This document shows positions 17,910 to 27,190 of a stretch of DNA of 64,000 nt, in pieces. The position numbers were made by a program, and so were the translations under genes. Origin of the DNA: Prevotella sp. UBA2444 (lineage in GTDB: Bacteria; Bacteroidota; Bacteroidia; Bacteroidales; Bacteroidaceae). The stretch's first letter is position 1. Every line of letters begins with the position of its first letter. Where the stretch lies: the NCBI GenBank assembly GCA_002342665.1, contig DDQK01000035.1, positions 62,377 through 126,376 on the forward strand. Direction: 5' to 3'. The notes beneath the pieces are model-generated. The model made no database searches, was not told the origin of the DNA, and saw only the letters and a program-made list of their open reading frames with translations.

Positions 17910-18671
17910 TTACTTCTTCCAAGCGTCGATGATACCCTTGAAGTCAGCGCATTTGAGTGAAGCTCCACCGATGAGTCCGCCGTCGATGTCGGGCTTGGCA
18001 AAGAGTTCAGGGGCATTGCTGGCCTTGCAGCTGCCGCCATAGAGGATAGTCGTGTCGTCGGCGACGGCCTGACCGTACTTCTCTGCAATAATGCTACGGA
18101 TATAGGCATGAATCTCCTCAGCCTGCTCAGCAGTAGCGGTCTTGCCAGTACCGATGGCCCAGATGGGCTCGTAGGCGATGACGATCTTGCGGAAGTCCTC
18201 CTCTGAGAGGTTGAATACTGAGCCCTCGAGTTCGGCCTTCACCACTTCGTTCTGCTTGCCGGCCTCACGCTCCTCAAGGCTCTCGCCGATGCAGAAGATC
18301 ACCTTCAAGTCGTTCTTCTGAGCCAGCAGCACCTTCTCTTTCAGGATCTCGGGAGTCTCCTTATAATACTCACGGCGCTCTGAGTGGCCCAGGATGACGT
18401 ACTGTGCACCTGTCGACTTGACCATCTCGGCACTTACTTCACCGGTGAAGGCACCCTTCTCCTTGTCAGCGCAGTTCTCGGCACCCAGACCGATGATGTC
18501 CTGGTCGAGGAACTGGGCGATAGATGCCAAGTGGATGAATGGGGTGCAGATGACAACGCCGCAGTTGGGCTTGTCAGCCTTGAGTGTCTCGTTGAGCTCC
18601 TTTGCCAGAGCGATACCATCCTGGAGATTCATGTTCATCTTCCAGTTACCTGCTACAATTTTCTTTCTCAT
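17910..18671 (-). CDS. tpiA: Triosephosphate isomerase
   Basis: 253 aa. Active-site residues are visible: Lys11 (GNWKMN), His96 ([10 protein letters not shown]) and Glu168 ([14 protein letters not shown]), plus the phosphate loop [10 protein letters not shown]. It interconverts dihydroxyacetone phosphate and glyceraldehyde 3-phosphate. It lies in the lipoprotein-DUF1599-DoxX-tpiA-SPOR-folE run. Confidence 0.98.
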   Translation of the reverse strand: MRKKIVAGNWKMNMNLQDGIALAKELNETLKADKPNCGVVICTPFIHLASIAQFLDQDIIGLGAENCADKEKGAFTGEVSAEMVKSTGAQYVILGHSERREYYKETPEILKEKVLLAQKNDLKVIFCIGESLEEREAGKQNEVVKAELEGSVFNLSEEDFRKIVIAYEPIWAIGTGKTATAEQAEEIHAYIRSIIAEKYGQAVADDTTILYGGSCKASNAPELFAKPDIDGGLIGGASLKCADFKGIIDAWKK

Positions 18672-18705
18672 AATGTCTTTTACTTTTAAAATTTAATATT
18701 GCAAA

Positions 18706-19977
18706 TTATTCACTATTCACTTTTTTCCTCCTCACCCATTGAGTCCACGCCCACAAGCGGTCTGCGATGGTCAGGGCCATCAGTGGGAGTACGAACCATA
18801 CGAGCAGCTTGGCTATCTTGCCTGGTACGCTGTCTTCTGGCATCTTGCCCAGTTCACTCTCTTCCAGCTTCTTGCTGAGCTGTGCCTCATCGGGTAGCGC
18901 GTTATGGCTCCACTTGCGGATGATGGTGCCTTGCTTCAGGAGTAACAATCCTGGATTGCTGCGGATGACAGTCTTGAGCGTCGTCTCGTCAGCCTGATAA
19001 AAGGGGTATTCTGCCCCTGTTATGTCTTGCCAGCGACTGATGGCACGCTTGGTACTGGCCGTCAGACAGCCAAAGTCGTAGCCGTTCTCCTGACAGTATT
19101 CGTACAACTGGTTGATAAGGCCGAATTGGGAGTCGTCGGCCTGTTCCAGATGCGGCGATATGAGCAGGAAGGTGTATCCTGCCTTGCTGAGTATGGTGTC
19201 GGTGATGTCGTCGCCCTCTTCCGTCAGGATTGAGAAGTCGTGTATCGGCGGCACGTAGCCCTCGGCAGTCTGCACAGTCCTGGAGTCTACGAACGTCCAG
19301 GTGGAATCGGGATAGTTCTCTGCAGTGAACTCCCTCTGCTGCCCGTCCTTCTCGAGTATGAAGGTAGTCTCAAACTGCGGCTGTTGTGCCCCTTCGGGAA
19401 TGGTCATCCCCTCCTTGATATTGGCTCCCACGTGATAGGGGCGGAAGTCGAACATCGGTAGGTTGTAGAGGCAATACCCCTCAATGAAGAGAATGAATAG
19501 CACGGAATAGTTGAATACGATCCACTGGTTGTTCCTGCCAATCATCCGCATCATGTCGAGTGGTTTCCAGCTGACGATGGCTGCCGCTGCAAGCAGTGCC
19601 ACGTTTTTCCAGAAAGTCTGCCAGTTGCTCAGCACCAGTGCGTCGCCGAAGCATCCGCAGTCGCTGATAGGATTGGCCAACGCGAGCCACAGCGTGAGCA
19701 GCGTCATCACTATCATGATGGCCAGCGTGAATCGTGTAACCAGCCGTCGGCGTATGGCGAAGAGCAGACAGATGCCCAACACGAATTCTACCGCCGACTG
19801 CAGCACCGATGCCGACAGCGTCACGAAGTCGGGCACCATAGCTCCCAGGTGCATTGCTTCGAGATAGTCGTTGATCTTGTACTGCGTGCCCAACGGGTCT
19901 ACGGCCTTGACGAATCCCGAGAGGATGAAGACCACAGCCAGCAGGAAACGGGCGATATTTACTACGACCTTTCTCAC
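18706..19977 (-). CDS. BT_3928-like DoxX/MauE membrane protein
   Basis: 423 aa with a GTG start at 19977 that overlaps the preceding TGA (GTGA). Residues ~5-135 form a four-helix DoxX/MauE-type domain containing DCGCFGD, a Cys pair typical of MauE-like thiol proteins. A fifth helix (~155-172) leads to a periplasmic region (~200-370) with a thioredoxin-like layout (YTFLLISPHL, SNPGLLLLKQGTII) but no CxxC. A final helix lies near ~390-410. A redox role in the envelope is inference. Its last codons (VNSE-stop) are made by a GTGAATA repeat. Confidence 0.8.
   Translation of the reverse strand: MRKVVVNIARFLLAVVFILSGFVKAVDPLGTQYKINDYLEAMHLGAMVPDFVTLSASVLQSAVEFVLGICLLFAIRRRLVTRFTLAIMIVMTLLTLWLALANPISDCGCFGDALVLSNWQTFWKNVALLAAAAIVSWKPLDMMRMIGRNNQWIVFNYSVLFILFIEGYCLYNLPMFDFRPYHVGANIKEGMTIPEGAQQPQFETTFILEKDGQQREFTAENYPDSTWTFVDSRTVQTAEGYVPPIHDFSILTEEGDDITDTILSKAGYTFLLISPHLEQADDSQFGLINQLYEYCQENGYDFGCLTASTKRAISRWQDITGAEYPFYQADETTLKTVIRSNPGLLLLKQGTIIRKWSHNALPDEAQLSKKLEESELGKMPEDSVPGKIAKLLVWFVLPLMALTIADRLWAWTQWVRRKKVNSE
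18709..18723. repeat. Two GTGAATA/TATTCAC repeat units over a stop codon
   Basis: The sequence TATTCACTATTCAC covers the end of the BT_3928-like gene. On the minus strand it reads GTGAATAGTGAATAA and supplies codons VNSE and the stop. Confidence 0.6.
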
Positions 19978-20522
19978 TCAGTCAGTTTTATTACTCCAAA
20001 GACCGCGTAGTTGATGATATCCATATAGTTGGCGTCGATACCCTCTGAGACGAGTGTCTCGCCCTCCAGGTTCTCGATCTCCTTGATACGTTCAATCTTC
20101 GTCAGGATAAAGTCTGTGTACGAGCTGACGCGCATCCCTCGCCAGGCCTCGTCGTAGTCGTGATTCTTGCGTTTCATCAGTTCCAGTGCCTCGCGGGCGT
20201 ACTGGTCGTAGAGCGCCATTGCCTCCTTGTTGCTGATGTCCACAGTGTCGGCAAACCCCTTGTTCAGTTGGATGAGCCCCACGATGCCGTAGTTGATCAG
20301 GGCGATGAATTCGGGCCTGATGCCTTCGCCCACCATACTCTCTTTCTTGATCTCCAGCGAGCGGATGCGCTTGGCCTTGATGAAGAGCTGGTCGGTAAGA
20401 GCCGATGGACGCAGGATGCGCCACGAGGCTTTGTAGTCGTGGAGTTTTTTCTCAAACAGGGCGCGGCATTCTCCCATCGCCTGCTCAAACTGGGTGTTTG
20501 TCTGTTCAAACTTATCCGTCAT
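19974..20522 (-). CDS. DUF1599-domain protein (tandem repeat of the domain)
   Basis: 182 aa from the ATG at 20522, which overlaps the upstream TGA (ATGA). Two similar halves are visible: KKLHDYKASWRILRPSALTD...INYGIVGLIQL and KRKNHDYDEAWRGMRVSSYT...INYAVFGVIKL. It therefore holds two copies of the DUF1599 unit, also called nucleotide-modification-associated domain 1. Function is not established. The overlaps on both sides imply translational coupling with its neighbours. Confidence 0.85.
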   Translation of the reverse strand: MTDKFEQTNTQFEQAMGECRALFEKKLHDYKASWRILRPSALTDQLFIKAKRIRSLEIKKESMVGEGIRPEFIALINYGIVGLIQLNKGFADTVDISNKEAMALYDQYAREALELMKRKNHDYDEAWRGMRVSSYTDFILTKIERIKEIENLEGETLVSEGIDANYMDIINYAVFGVIKLTE

Positions 20523-20986
20523 GGTTGTTTTACCTCTTTTTGCTTCTTGTGGATATAGCGTATCTTGCCGCCGAGCACCTCGCATTGGGTGCGCAGCGAG
20601 TCACGCTTCATCCGTGTACGGGTGAGCATCGTCAGTTCCTCTGGCGTTGCCCTTAGGGCAGCCTTGTCACGGTCCACCTTCTCCTGCTGATAGTTCAGGT
20701 CGTGCTGTACCAGTTGCAGCAGGCTGTCGGCGATGGCCAGTTCCTCCTGGGCTTTCTTCAGCTCCACGTCCTGATAGAGTTTCAAAGCCTTTCTGCGGGT
20801 CTCGATGGCGTTGGGATACACCTGGCGCAGCGAGTCGATAGTTCGCAGAGCCTCGTCGTAGGCGCCGCGCTCATAATTGGTGTTGGCCTCCTCGAGCAGT
20901 GACTCGGCCTGAATCTGGCTGTTGTCATTCTTACAGTCAGTGAGCAACAGCGTGGTAGCCGTCAGCAGCAAAACGATTCTCTTCAT
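20519..20986 (-). CDS. Putative lipoprotein with coiled-coil/TPR-like helices
   Basis: 155 aa. The signal MKRIVLLLTATTLLLTDC has Cys18 but an unusual Asp at -1, so lipidation is uncertain. The rest is helical: one TPR-like pair (EANTNYERGAYDEALRTIDS, then LRQVYPNAIETRRKAL) and a long charged coiled coil to the C-terminus. It heads the DUF1599-DoxX-tpiA cluster and overlaps DUF1599 by four bases. No function is assigned. Confidence 0.75.
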   Translation of the reverse strand: MKRIVLLLTATTLLLTDCKNDNSQIQAESLLEEANTNYERGAYDEALRTIDSLRQVYPNAIETRRKALKLYQDVELKKAQEELAIADSLLQLVQHDLNYQQEKVDRDKAALRATPEELTMLTRTRMKRDSLRTQCEVLGGKIRYIHKKQKEVKQP

Positions 20987-21012
20987 CGTACCTTTTTTAT
21001 TTAATTCGGGTG

Positions 21013-21020
21013 CAAAGTTA
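21013..21020 (-). promoter_or_regulatory. -7 box for the 20986-14732 cluster
   Basis: Minus-strand TAACTTTG at 21020-21013, about 27 bp before the lipoprotein ATG and divergent from the cca promoter. The -33 element is not obvious. Confidence 0.5.
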
Positions 21021-21063
21021 CAAAAATAGTGAGATATATAAAAGGAAATTCCGATTTTTTGTT

Positions 21064-21071
21064 TAATTTTG
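21064..21071 (+). promoter_or_regulatory. -7 box for cca
   Basis: TAATTTTG followed by CACCC, 24 bp before the ATG at 21095. It rules out the in-frame ATG at 21029. Confidence 0.5.
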
Positions 21072-21094
21072 CACCCAAAAATCAGAAAAAGTAT

Positions 21095-22537
21095 ATGAAA
21101 CTCTATAGCGACGATGAGTTAGCAGAGATATTAGACCAGGAGATTTTCCATCAGATCAGTCAGGCAGCCGACCATCTTGGCGTGGAATGCTATGTAGTGG
21201 GAGGCTATGTGCGCGACATTTTCCTCGAGCGTCCGTCCAACGATATCGATGTGGTAGTAGTTGGCAGCGGTATCAGTGTGGCTGAGGAACTCAAGCGCAT
21301 GCTTGGCCGCAAGGCTCATCTGAGTGTGTTCAAGAACTTCGGCACGGCACAGGTGAAGTTCCGCCAGAAAGGTGTGGAACACGAGGTGGAGTTCGTCGGA
21401 GCCCGTCGCGAGAGTTACAGCCACGACTCGCGCAAGCCCATTGTGGAGGATGGTACGCTGGAGGATGACCAGAACCGGCGCGACTTCACCATCAATGCCA
21501 TGGCCATCTGTCTGAATTGCGAACGCTTCGGTGAACTGGTGGACCCCTTCAACGGTCTGGCCGATCTGGAGGATGGTATCATCGCTACGCCACTCGACCC
21601 CGAAATCACGTTCTCCGACGACCCGCTGCGCATGATGCGTTGCATCCGGTTTGCCACCCAGCTTAATTTCATGATCGAAGACGAAACCTTCGAGGCCCTC
21701 GAGCGCATGGCCGACCGTATCAAGATTGTCAGCGGAGAACGCATCAAGGACGAACTCAACAAGATCATCCTCGCAGTGCATCCCAGTATCGGCTTCGAGC
21801 TGCTGCAGCGCTCCGGATTGTTGCAGATCATCCTGCCCGAACTCGCTGCCCTCGACATCGTGGAACAGAAGAACGGACGGGCACATAAGAACAACTTCTA
21901 TCACACACTTGAGGTGCTGGAGAATGTATGTAAAAACGATGACTCTTCACTCTACCTCCGCTGGGCCGCCCTGCTCCACGATGTGGGAAAGCCCCGCTCC
22001 AAGCGCTGGGATCCCGCTGTCGGCTGGACCTTCCACAACCACAATGCCATCGGTGCAAAGATGGTTCCGCAAATCTTCCGACGCTTGTCGCTGCCGATGG
22101 ACATGAAGATGAAGTATGTGCAGAAACTCGTAGATCTGCACATGCGCCCCATCGCCATCGCCGATGACATCGTGACCGACTCTGCCGTGCGCCGGCTGCT
22201 CAACGATGCTGGTGACGACATCGACGACCTCATGACACTCTGTGAGGCTGATATCACCTCAAAGAACGAGGTGCGGAAGAAGATATTTCTCGAGAACTTC
22301 CGCATGGTGCGCGAAAAACTGGCCGACCTGAAGGAGAAGGACTACAAACGGCTGCTGCAGCCTGTCATTGATGGCAACGAGATTATGGAGCTGTTCCACC
22401 TAAAACCCAGTCGCGAGGTGGGCACCCTGAAGCAGTGCCTGAAGGACGCTGTACTGGATAATCGGGTAGCCAACGAGCGCGAGCCCCTCATGGCGCTGCT
22501 GATGGAGAAGGCGAGAGAAATGAAACTGGTTCAGTGA
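21095..22537 (+). CDS. cca: CCA tRNA nucleotidyltransferase with HD domain
   Basis: 480 aa. The class II nucleotidyltransferase head has VVGGYVRDIFLERPSNDIDV (GG, RD and DxD motifs), followed by RRDFTINAMAI and the RNA-binding neck. An HD domain around residues ~270-350 shows LLHDVGKPRSKRW. It adds or repairs the 3' CCA of tRNAs; the HD domain is expected to be a phosphohydrolase. Poly(A) polymerases share the fold, but the Bacteroidota homologues are usually annotated as CCA enzymes. Confidence 0.88.
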   Translation: MKLYSDDELAEILDQEIFHQISQAADHLGVECYVVGGYVRDIFLERPSNDIDVVVVGSGISVAEELKRMLGRKAHLSVFKNFGTAQVKFRQKGVEHEVEFVGARRESYSHDSRKPIVEDGTLEDDQNRRDFTINAMAICLNCERFGELVDPFNGLADLEDGIIATPLDPEITFSDDPLRMMRCIRFATQLNFMIEDETFEALERMADRIKIVSGERIKDELNKIILAVHPSIGFELLQRSGLLQIILPELAALDIVEQKNGRAHKNNFYHTLEVLENVCKNDDSSLYLRWAALLHDVGKPRSKRWDPAVGWTFHNHNAIGAKMVPQIFRRLSLPMDMKMKYVQKLVDLHMRPIAIADDIVTDSAVRRLLNDAGDDIDDLMTLCEADITSKNEVRKKIFLENFRMVREKLADLKEKDYKRLLQPVIDGNEIMELFHLKPSREVGTLKQCLKDAVLDNRVANEREPLMALLMEKAREMKLVQ

Positions 22538-22558
22538 CAACAAATAAGGTAAATCAAT

Positions 22559-24799
22559 ATGAAACGACTCCTGTTAGTACTATTCACTATTCACTATTCA
22601 CTGTTCACTATCTCCAATCCCGTGGACGAACTGCTGGAACGTATCGACAAAGGAGCTTCGAAGAAATTCAAGACGGAGCTATGGAAATCGGAACGTGACT
22701 TCTTCGAACTTGATCAGCAAGGATCGAAGGTGGTGGTGCGAGGCAATACTTGGGTGAACATCGCGTCAGGTATCAACTGGTATCTGAAGTACCATGCAGG
22801 CATTCACCTGACGTGGAACCAGATGCACGCTAAACTGCCCGCCGTGCTGCCTCCTGTCACGAAAAAAGAACGCTACGAGACGGACCTCACGCTGCGCTAT
22901 GCCTTCAACTACTGCACATTCTCCTATTCAATGGCTTTCTGGGACTGGAAGCGTTGGGAACAGGAGATTGACTGGCTAGCCCTGCATGGCGTGAACCTTC
23001 CGCTGGCCATTGTCGGCGAGGAGTGCGTCTGGCGAAATATGCTCATTAAACTCGGCTACTCGGAAGAGGAGGTGGGAAAGTTCATCGCGGGCCCGGCCTT
23101 CCTGGCCTGGTGGGAGATGAACAACCTCGAAGGGTGGGGCGGGCCACTGCCCCTATCATGGTATCAGCGACAGGAGAAGCTGCAGAAGCAGATCCTCAAG
23201 CGTATGCGCCAGCTGGACATGCACCCCGTGCTGCCTGGCTATAGTGGCATGGTGCCCCACGATGCCAAGGAGCGACTGGGACTCAACGTGGCTGATGCTG
23301 GCCTGTGGAACGGATTTCAGCGACCTGCGAATCTCTTGCCCACCGACCCCCGTTTCGCAGAGATTGCAAAGTTATACTTCGACGAACTCACACGCCTCTA
23401 TGGTCGTGCCGACTACTACTCGATGGACCCTTTCCACGAGAGCAGTGACGACGCCTCAATCGACTATGCCAAGGCTGGCGAGGCGATGATGCAGGCCATG
23501 AAGCGCATCGACCCGAGAGCCGTCTGGGTGATACAGGGGTGGACGGAGAACCCGCGCCCCGCGATGGTTGACGGCATGAAGCAGGGCGACCTGCTGGTGC
23601 TCGACCTCTTCTCTGAGTGCCGTCCCATGTTCGGCGCTCCCAGCATCTGGAAGCGTGAGGATGGCTACAAACAGCACGACTGGCTCTTCTGCATGCTCGA
23701 AAACTTCGGCGCTAACGTCGGGCTTCACGGGCGTATGGATCAGTTGCTCGACAACTTCTATGGCCAGAAGAAGAACTGTAAGGGTATCGGCTTCACGATG
23801 GAGGGCTCGGAGAACAACCCCGTGATGTTCGAACTGATGAGTGAACTGCCCTGGCGTTCAGAGAAGTTCAAGCGCGAGGACTGGATTAAAGGCTACGTGA
23901 AAGCCCGCTACGGCAAGACGGAACCACTGACTCTGACGGCTTGGCGGCTCCTGTCGGAGAGTATTTACAACTGTCCCGCAGGCAACAACCAGCAGGGCCC
24001 TCACGAGAGCATCTTTTGTGGGCGTCCGACAATGAATAATTTTCAGGCTTCGTCGTGGTCTAAGATGAGGAATTATTACGACATCGGAATCGTCAGGGAG
24101 GCTGCGCGCCTGATGAATGAGGCTGCAGAGAACTATCGCGGCAACAACAACTTTGAGTACGATCTGGTTGATATTACCCGTCAGGCGCTGGCCGACTATG
24201 CCCGTCTGCAATACCAGCGGGTCGTAGGCGACTACAAGGCCTTCGACGGCAAGCTCTTCAACCTGGATGCCAGCCGCTTCCTCGACCTGCTTGTGATGCA
24301 GGACTCGCTGCTGGGCACGCGCCGTGAGTTCCGCCTGGGCCACTGGATACAGGCTGCGCGCAACTGTGGCACCATGCCAGAGGAACAGCGCCTCTACGAA
24401 TGGAATGCTCGTGTGCAAATCACCACATGGGGCAACCGCTATTGCGCCGACACAGGTGGGCTGCGTGACTATGCCCACAAAGAGTGGCAAGGTCTACTGA
24501 AAGATTTTTACTACAAACGATGGAGTGCCTATTTTGAGGCATTGGCCAAACAGAAGTCAAGACAGATGCAGCCCGACATGACACTGCTCGGTGGAGGCCC
24601 TAATGCCAACAAGACCTCGGCGGAACTCTTCCAGATGGCCCTGCCTCAGGAGGTGACACTCGACTGGTACGCCATCGAGGAACCCTGGACGCTTCAGCAG
24701 AATGTCTATTCGTCTGAGCCCGTGGGCGACCCGGTGGATATGGCACGCAAGGCGATGACAATGATTCTTAAAGGACTACACGACGACAGCGCATGGTAA
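22559..24799 (+). CDS. Alpha-N-acetylglucosaminidase, glycoside hydrolase family 89
   Basis: 746 aa. The full GH89 pattern is present: WNGFQRPANLLPTDPRF, catalytic acid/base Glu294 (MDPFHESSDD), LLVLDLFSECRP, FCMLENFGANVGLHG and nucleophile Glu415 (FTMEGSENNP). It should remove terminal alpha-GlcNAc, as human NAGLU does in heparan sulfate breakdown. Residues 7-19 of the signal peptide (VLFTIHYSLFTIS) are encoded by a 7-bp ACTATTC repeat. No lipobox, so it is probably periplasmic. It overlaps the next gene by 7 bp. Confidence 0.95.
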   Translation: MKRLLLVLFTIHYSLFTISNPVDELLERIDKGASKKFKTELWKSERDFFELDQQGSKVVVRGNTWVNIASGINWYLKYHAGIHLTWNQMHAKLPAVLPPVTKKERYETDLTLRYAFNYCTFSYSMAFWDWKRWEQEIDWLALHGVNLPLAIVGEECVWRNMLIKLGYSEEEVGKFIAGPAFLAWWEMNNLEGWGGPLPLSWYQRQEKLQKQILKRMRQLDMHPVLPGYSGMVPHDAKERLGLNVADAGLWNGFQRPANLLPTDPRFAEIAKLYFDELTRLYGRADYYSMDPFHESSDDASIDYAKAGEAMMQAMKRIDPRAVWVIQGWTENPRPAMVDGMKQGDLLVLDLFSECRPMFGAPSIWKREDGYKQHDWLFCMLENFGANVGLHGRMDQLLDNFYGQKKNCKGIGFTMEGSENNPVMFELMSELPWRSEKFKREDWIKGYVKARYGKTEPLTLTAWRLLSESIYNCPAGNNQQGPHESIFCGRPTMNNFQASSWSKMRNYYDIGIVREAARLMNEAAENYRGNNNFEYDLVDITRQALADYARLQYQRVVGDYKAFDGKLFNLDASRFLDLLVMQDSLLGTRREFRLGHWIQAARNCGTMPEEQRLYEWNARVQITTWGNRYCADTGGLRDYAHKEWQGLLKDFYYKRWSAYFEALAKQKSRQMQPDMTLLGGGPNANKTSAELFQMALPQEVTLDWYAIEEPWTLQQNVYSSEPVGDPVDMARKAMTMILKGLHDDSAW
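22579..22610. repeat. 7-bp ACTATTC tandem repeat encoding a signal peptide
   Basis: Units ACTATTC x3, then ACTGTTC and ACTA, lie inside the start of the GH89 gene. Because 7 is not a multiple of 3, the repeat reads through three frames and yields the hydrophobic heptad LFTIHYS. Confidence 0.8.
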
Positions 24800-25893
24800 A
24801 CACTCACCGACTACAGTCTCTCGACATCCTGCGCGGCATCACCGTGGCAGGTATGATATTGGTTAACAACGGTTGGGGCGATTCATTCGAGATGCTCCGT
24901 CACTCCCGCTGGAACGGCATGACGCCCTGTGACCTCGTGTTCCCCTTTTTCCTGTTTATCATGGGTATCTCGTGCTATCTGTCGCTGGTCAAGTCGGAGT
25001 TCAAGCCCTCATGGCCCGTCCTTCGGCGCGTGATCAAGCGCACGGTGCTTCTCTTCGCCATTGGCCTGCTCATCCATTGGCTCGACGGTGCCCTCAATGG
25101 CGACTACGGTCTGAGCCACCTCCGCATCATGGCTGTGCTCCAGCGCATCGCTCTCTGCTATCTCGCCGTGTCGCTCTTCGCCCTCTGTTGTAACCACCGC
25201 TACACGCTGCCGTTGGCCGCAAGCCTGCTCGTAGGCTATACCGTCATCCTGTTGCTGGGCAACGGCTATGCCGAGGATGCCGCAACGAACGTGCTGGCAC
25301 AGTTCGACCTTCATGTGCTGGGCTACGATCATATCTACCATAAGAGTCCTGTCGATCCAGAGGGATTGCTGGGCACCATACCCTCTGTCGCCCACGTGCT
25401 GCTGGGCTTCTATTGCGGACGGCTTATCAGACTGCGCGAAACGGTGGAGCAAAAGGTGATAGCCGTCTTCGTTGTGGGCACTGTCCTCGTTCTGCTCGGC
25501 TATCTGCTATCCTACGGCCTGCCGCTGAACAAGCGCATCTGGAGTCCCAGCTACGTGCTGATGACCTGTGGACTGGCCTCCCTGCTCCAAGCCCTGTTGA
25601 TGTACGTCATCGACCTGAAGCCTGAGAGCGGTAGTAAACAGTTCGCTATTCATCGTTCACTATTCACACCCTTCGTGATTTTCGGCACCAATGCCCTGGC
25701 GCTTTACGTCTCCAGCGAGTTGCTGGCCATCCTCCTGGGGCATTTCGGCTTCTCTGAGATAGTATACAATGGCATACATACCCTCATTCCCGCTGATAAA
25801 TGGGCGTCGTTGGCCTATGCCCTCTATTTCGTGCTGCTCAATTTCGCCCTCGGCTATCTGCTCTATCGCAAGAAGATATTCATCAAGCTCTGA
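24793..25893 (+). CDS. Heparan-alpha-glucosaminide N-acetyltransferase-like membrane protein
   Basis: 366 aa, about ten membrane helices. The start LQSLDILRGITVAGMILVNN and then HSRWNGMTPCDLVFPFFLFI match the DUF1624/DUF5009 acyltransferase family that includes human HGSNAT, which moves an acetyl group across the membrane to terminal glucosamine. It overlaps the GH89 gene by 7 bp (24793-24799). That pairing suggests it acetylates glucosamine ends so that the GH89 enzyme can cut them; this is inference. A degenerate ACTATTC repeat encodes the loop FAIHRSLFT. Confidence 0.85.
   Translation: MVNTHRLQSLDILRGITVAGMILVNNGWGDSFEMLRHSRWNGMTPCDLVFPFFLFIMGISCYLSLVKSEFKPSWPVLRRVIKRTVLLFAIGLLIHWLDGALNGDYGLSHLRIMAVLQRIALCYLAVSLFALCCNHRYTLPLAASLLVGYTVILLLGNGYAEDAATNVLAQFDLHVLGYDHIYHKSPVDPEGLLGTIPSVAHVLLGFYCGRLIRLRETVEQKVIAVFVVGTVLVLLGYLLSYGLPLNKRIWSPSYVLMTCGLASLLQALLMYVIDLKPESGSKQFAIHRSLFTPFVIFGTNALALYVSSELLAILLGHFGFSEIVYNGIHTLIPADKWASLAYALYFVLLNFALGYLLYRKKIFIKL
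25641..25668. repeat. Degenerate ACTATTC-type repeat inside coding sequence
   Basis: Four imperfect units (GCTATTC, ATCGTTC, ACTATTC, AC) encode the loop FAIHRSLFT between membrane helices of the acetyltransferase-like protein. Confidence 0.5.
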
Positions 25894-25922
25894 GAATCTC
25901 ACTCTCAGTTGAGGCACTTTCT

Positions 25923-27143
25923 CTAAAATCGCATGCCGAAGTTGACTTGACCAACAGCCTCTCTGTTGTTGATCTCTGTGTCAGCATTGTTTCTATAGAG
26001 ATACTGTCGATAGTTCATCATGAAATTGAGCAGGAACCGGTCGAAGCTGTAGCTCACGGCAAAACGCCCGAAGTAGTTGAACACAAAGCGGCTGTGTCCG
26101 TTGTCCACCGCGTCGTAATAGTGGGCATCGTAGTTGCTCCAGCGCTGGCGCTCCGTCTCTATCTGCTGGGCTTTGACGGCAGGATCGGCGGATGTGCCGG
26201 CGTAAGCGTATGGATTGCTGTAATCCTCGTACTTGTGAACCATCTTGTTCACAATGGAAATCATGGGAATCAGCGACACATGGATGCACACCTTTCCCCC
26301 GTTGATGGCCCAGTTGTATCCATATCCGGGTCCGAAGGATATTTTCCAGTTACGGAAGATGTCGCGCTCGTGGTTGAAGAGGTTGTCGGCTCCGAACCGG
26401 CTCTGGTAATAGTTGCCCATCACAAACAGACTGCCGGCACTGCGCTTCTGTATCATGTCGCCGTAAGCACCTGCCGCAAGGCTGAACCGCTTGTTATTGA
26501 ACACATAATATCCTTCGACATAGAAAATCTTCAGGTCCATCTTGCCTGCGGGGATAGTTCTCTCCGACGTTACGGCCGGGTCGCTCGTCTGGTGCTCCTC
26601 ATTGTACCTCCATTGATCCACGGCCTGATTGTATGCGTCGTCCAGCACGCCCTCCATATTCTTGAGCGACTTGTAGCGGATGCGTGCGCCCCATACAGAG
26701 CCGTTCTTCGCCAGACCGAACGACATGCTGTAGCGGTTGCGGATGGGAATGGGAAGCTCCAAGGCTATGCCGCGCCAGTCGATACCCAGCTCAATCTCTG
26801 TCTGGTAGGTGTGCATATCGGCCGCCACGTATTTCTTCTCCGCCATGTTCGGTGGCATATGCTGCAAGTTCACGGGTATATCCGCATTATTGACAGTTAC
26901 GGGGAAATTCATATCATGCTGCTGGAAATAGCCGTAATAGCCGAGATATACCATGCGGCTCTTCTCAAACTTGCGGATATAGTTGGTATCCACACCAGCC
27001 TCCTGCCAACGATTAACCATATCGTCAACGGATTTTAGCAGCTTGCCTACTCCATGGCTCCAAAAACTCCTTTTCTCCTGTGCTGAAGCGTACGGGATGA
27101 TTGAAAAGGCTAATGACAATAATATAATAAAACGAATCTTCAT
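25923..27143 (-). CDS. DUF4421-like outer-membrane beta-barrel protein
   Basis: 406 aa with a signal peptide (FIILLSLAFSIIPYASAQ). The body alternates aromatic and polar residues with many Tyr/Phe strands (IFYVEGYYVFNNKRFSLAAG, FGPGYGYNW) and ends in the aromatic residue of NFGMRF, as in outer-membrane barrels. The pattern fits the Bacteroidota DUF4421 family, whose function is unknown. It is transcribed alone from a well-formed promoter and converges on the acetyltransferase-like gene. Confidence 0.75.
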   Translation of the reverse strand: MKIRFIILLSLAFSIIPYASAQEKRSFWSHGVGKLLKSVDDMVNRWQEAGVDTNYIRKFEKSRMVYLGYYGYFQQHDMNFPVTVNNADIPVNLQHMPPNMAEKKYVAADMHTYQTEIELGIDWRGIALELPIPIRNRYSMSFGLAKNGSVWGARIRYKSLKNMEGVLDDAYNQAVDQWRYNEEHQTSDPAVTSERTIPAGKMDLKIFYVEGYYVFNNKRFSLAAGAYGDMIQKRSAGSLFVMGNYYQSRFGADNLFNHERDIFRNWKISFGPGYGYNWAINGGKVCIHVSLIPMISIVNKMVHKYEDYSNPYAYAGTSADPAVKAQQIETERQRWSNYDAHYYDAVDNGHSRFVFNYFGRFAVSYSFDRFLLNFMMNYRQYLYRNNADTEINNREAVGQVNFGMRF

Positions 27144-27190
27144 ATTGATAAAATCTGCTTGAACCTCGCAGGGGGACCCTCGTGGGTCGG

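Noticed and set aside
25800-27038. 412-codon plus-strand reading frame opposite the DUF4421 gene
   Set aside because: It starts inside the acetyltransferase-like gene and has no family pattern, while the minus-strand frame has a signal peptide, promoter and barrel pattern.
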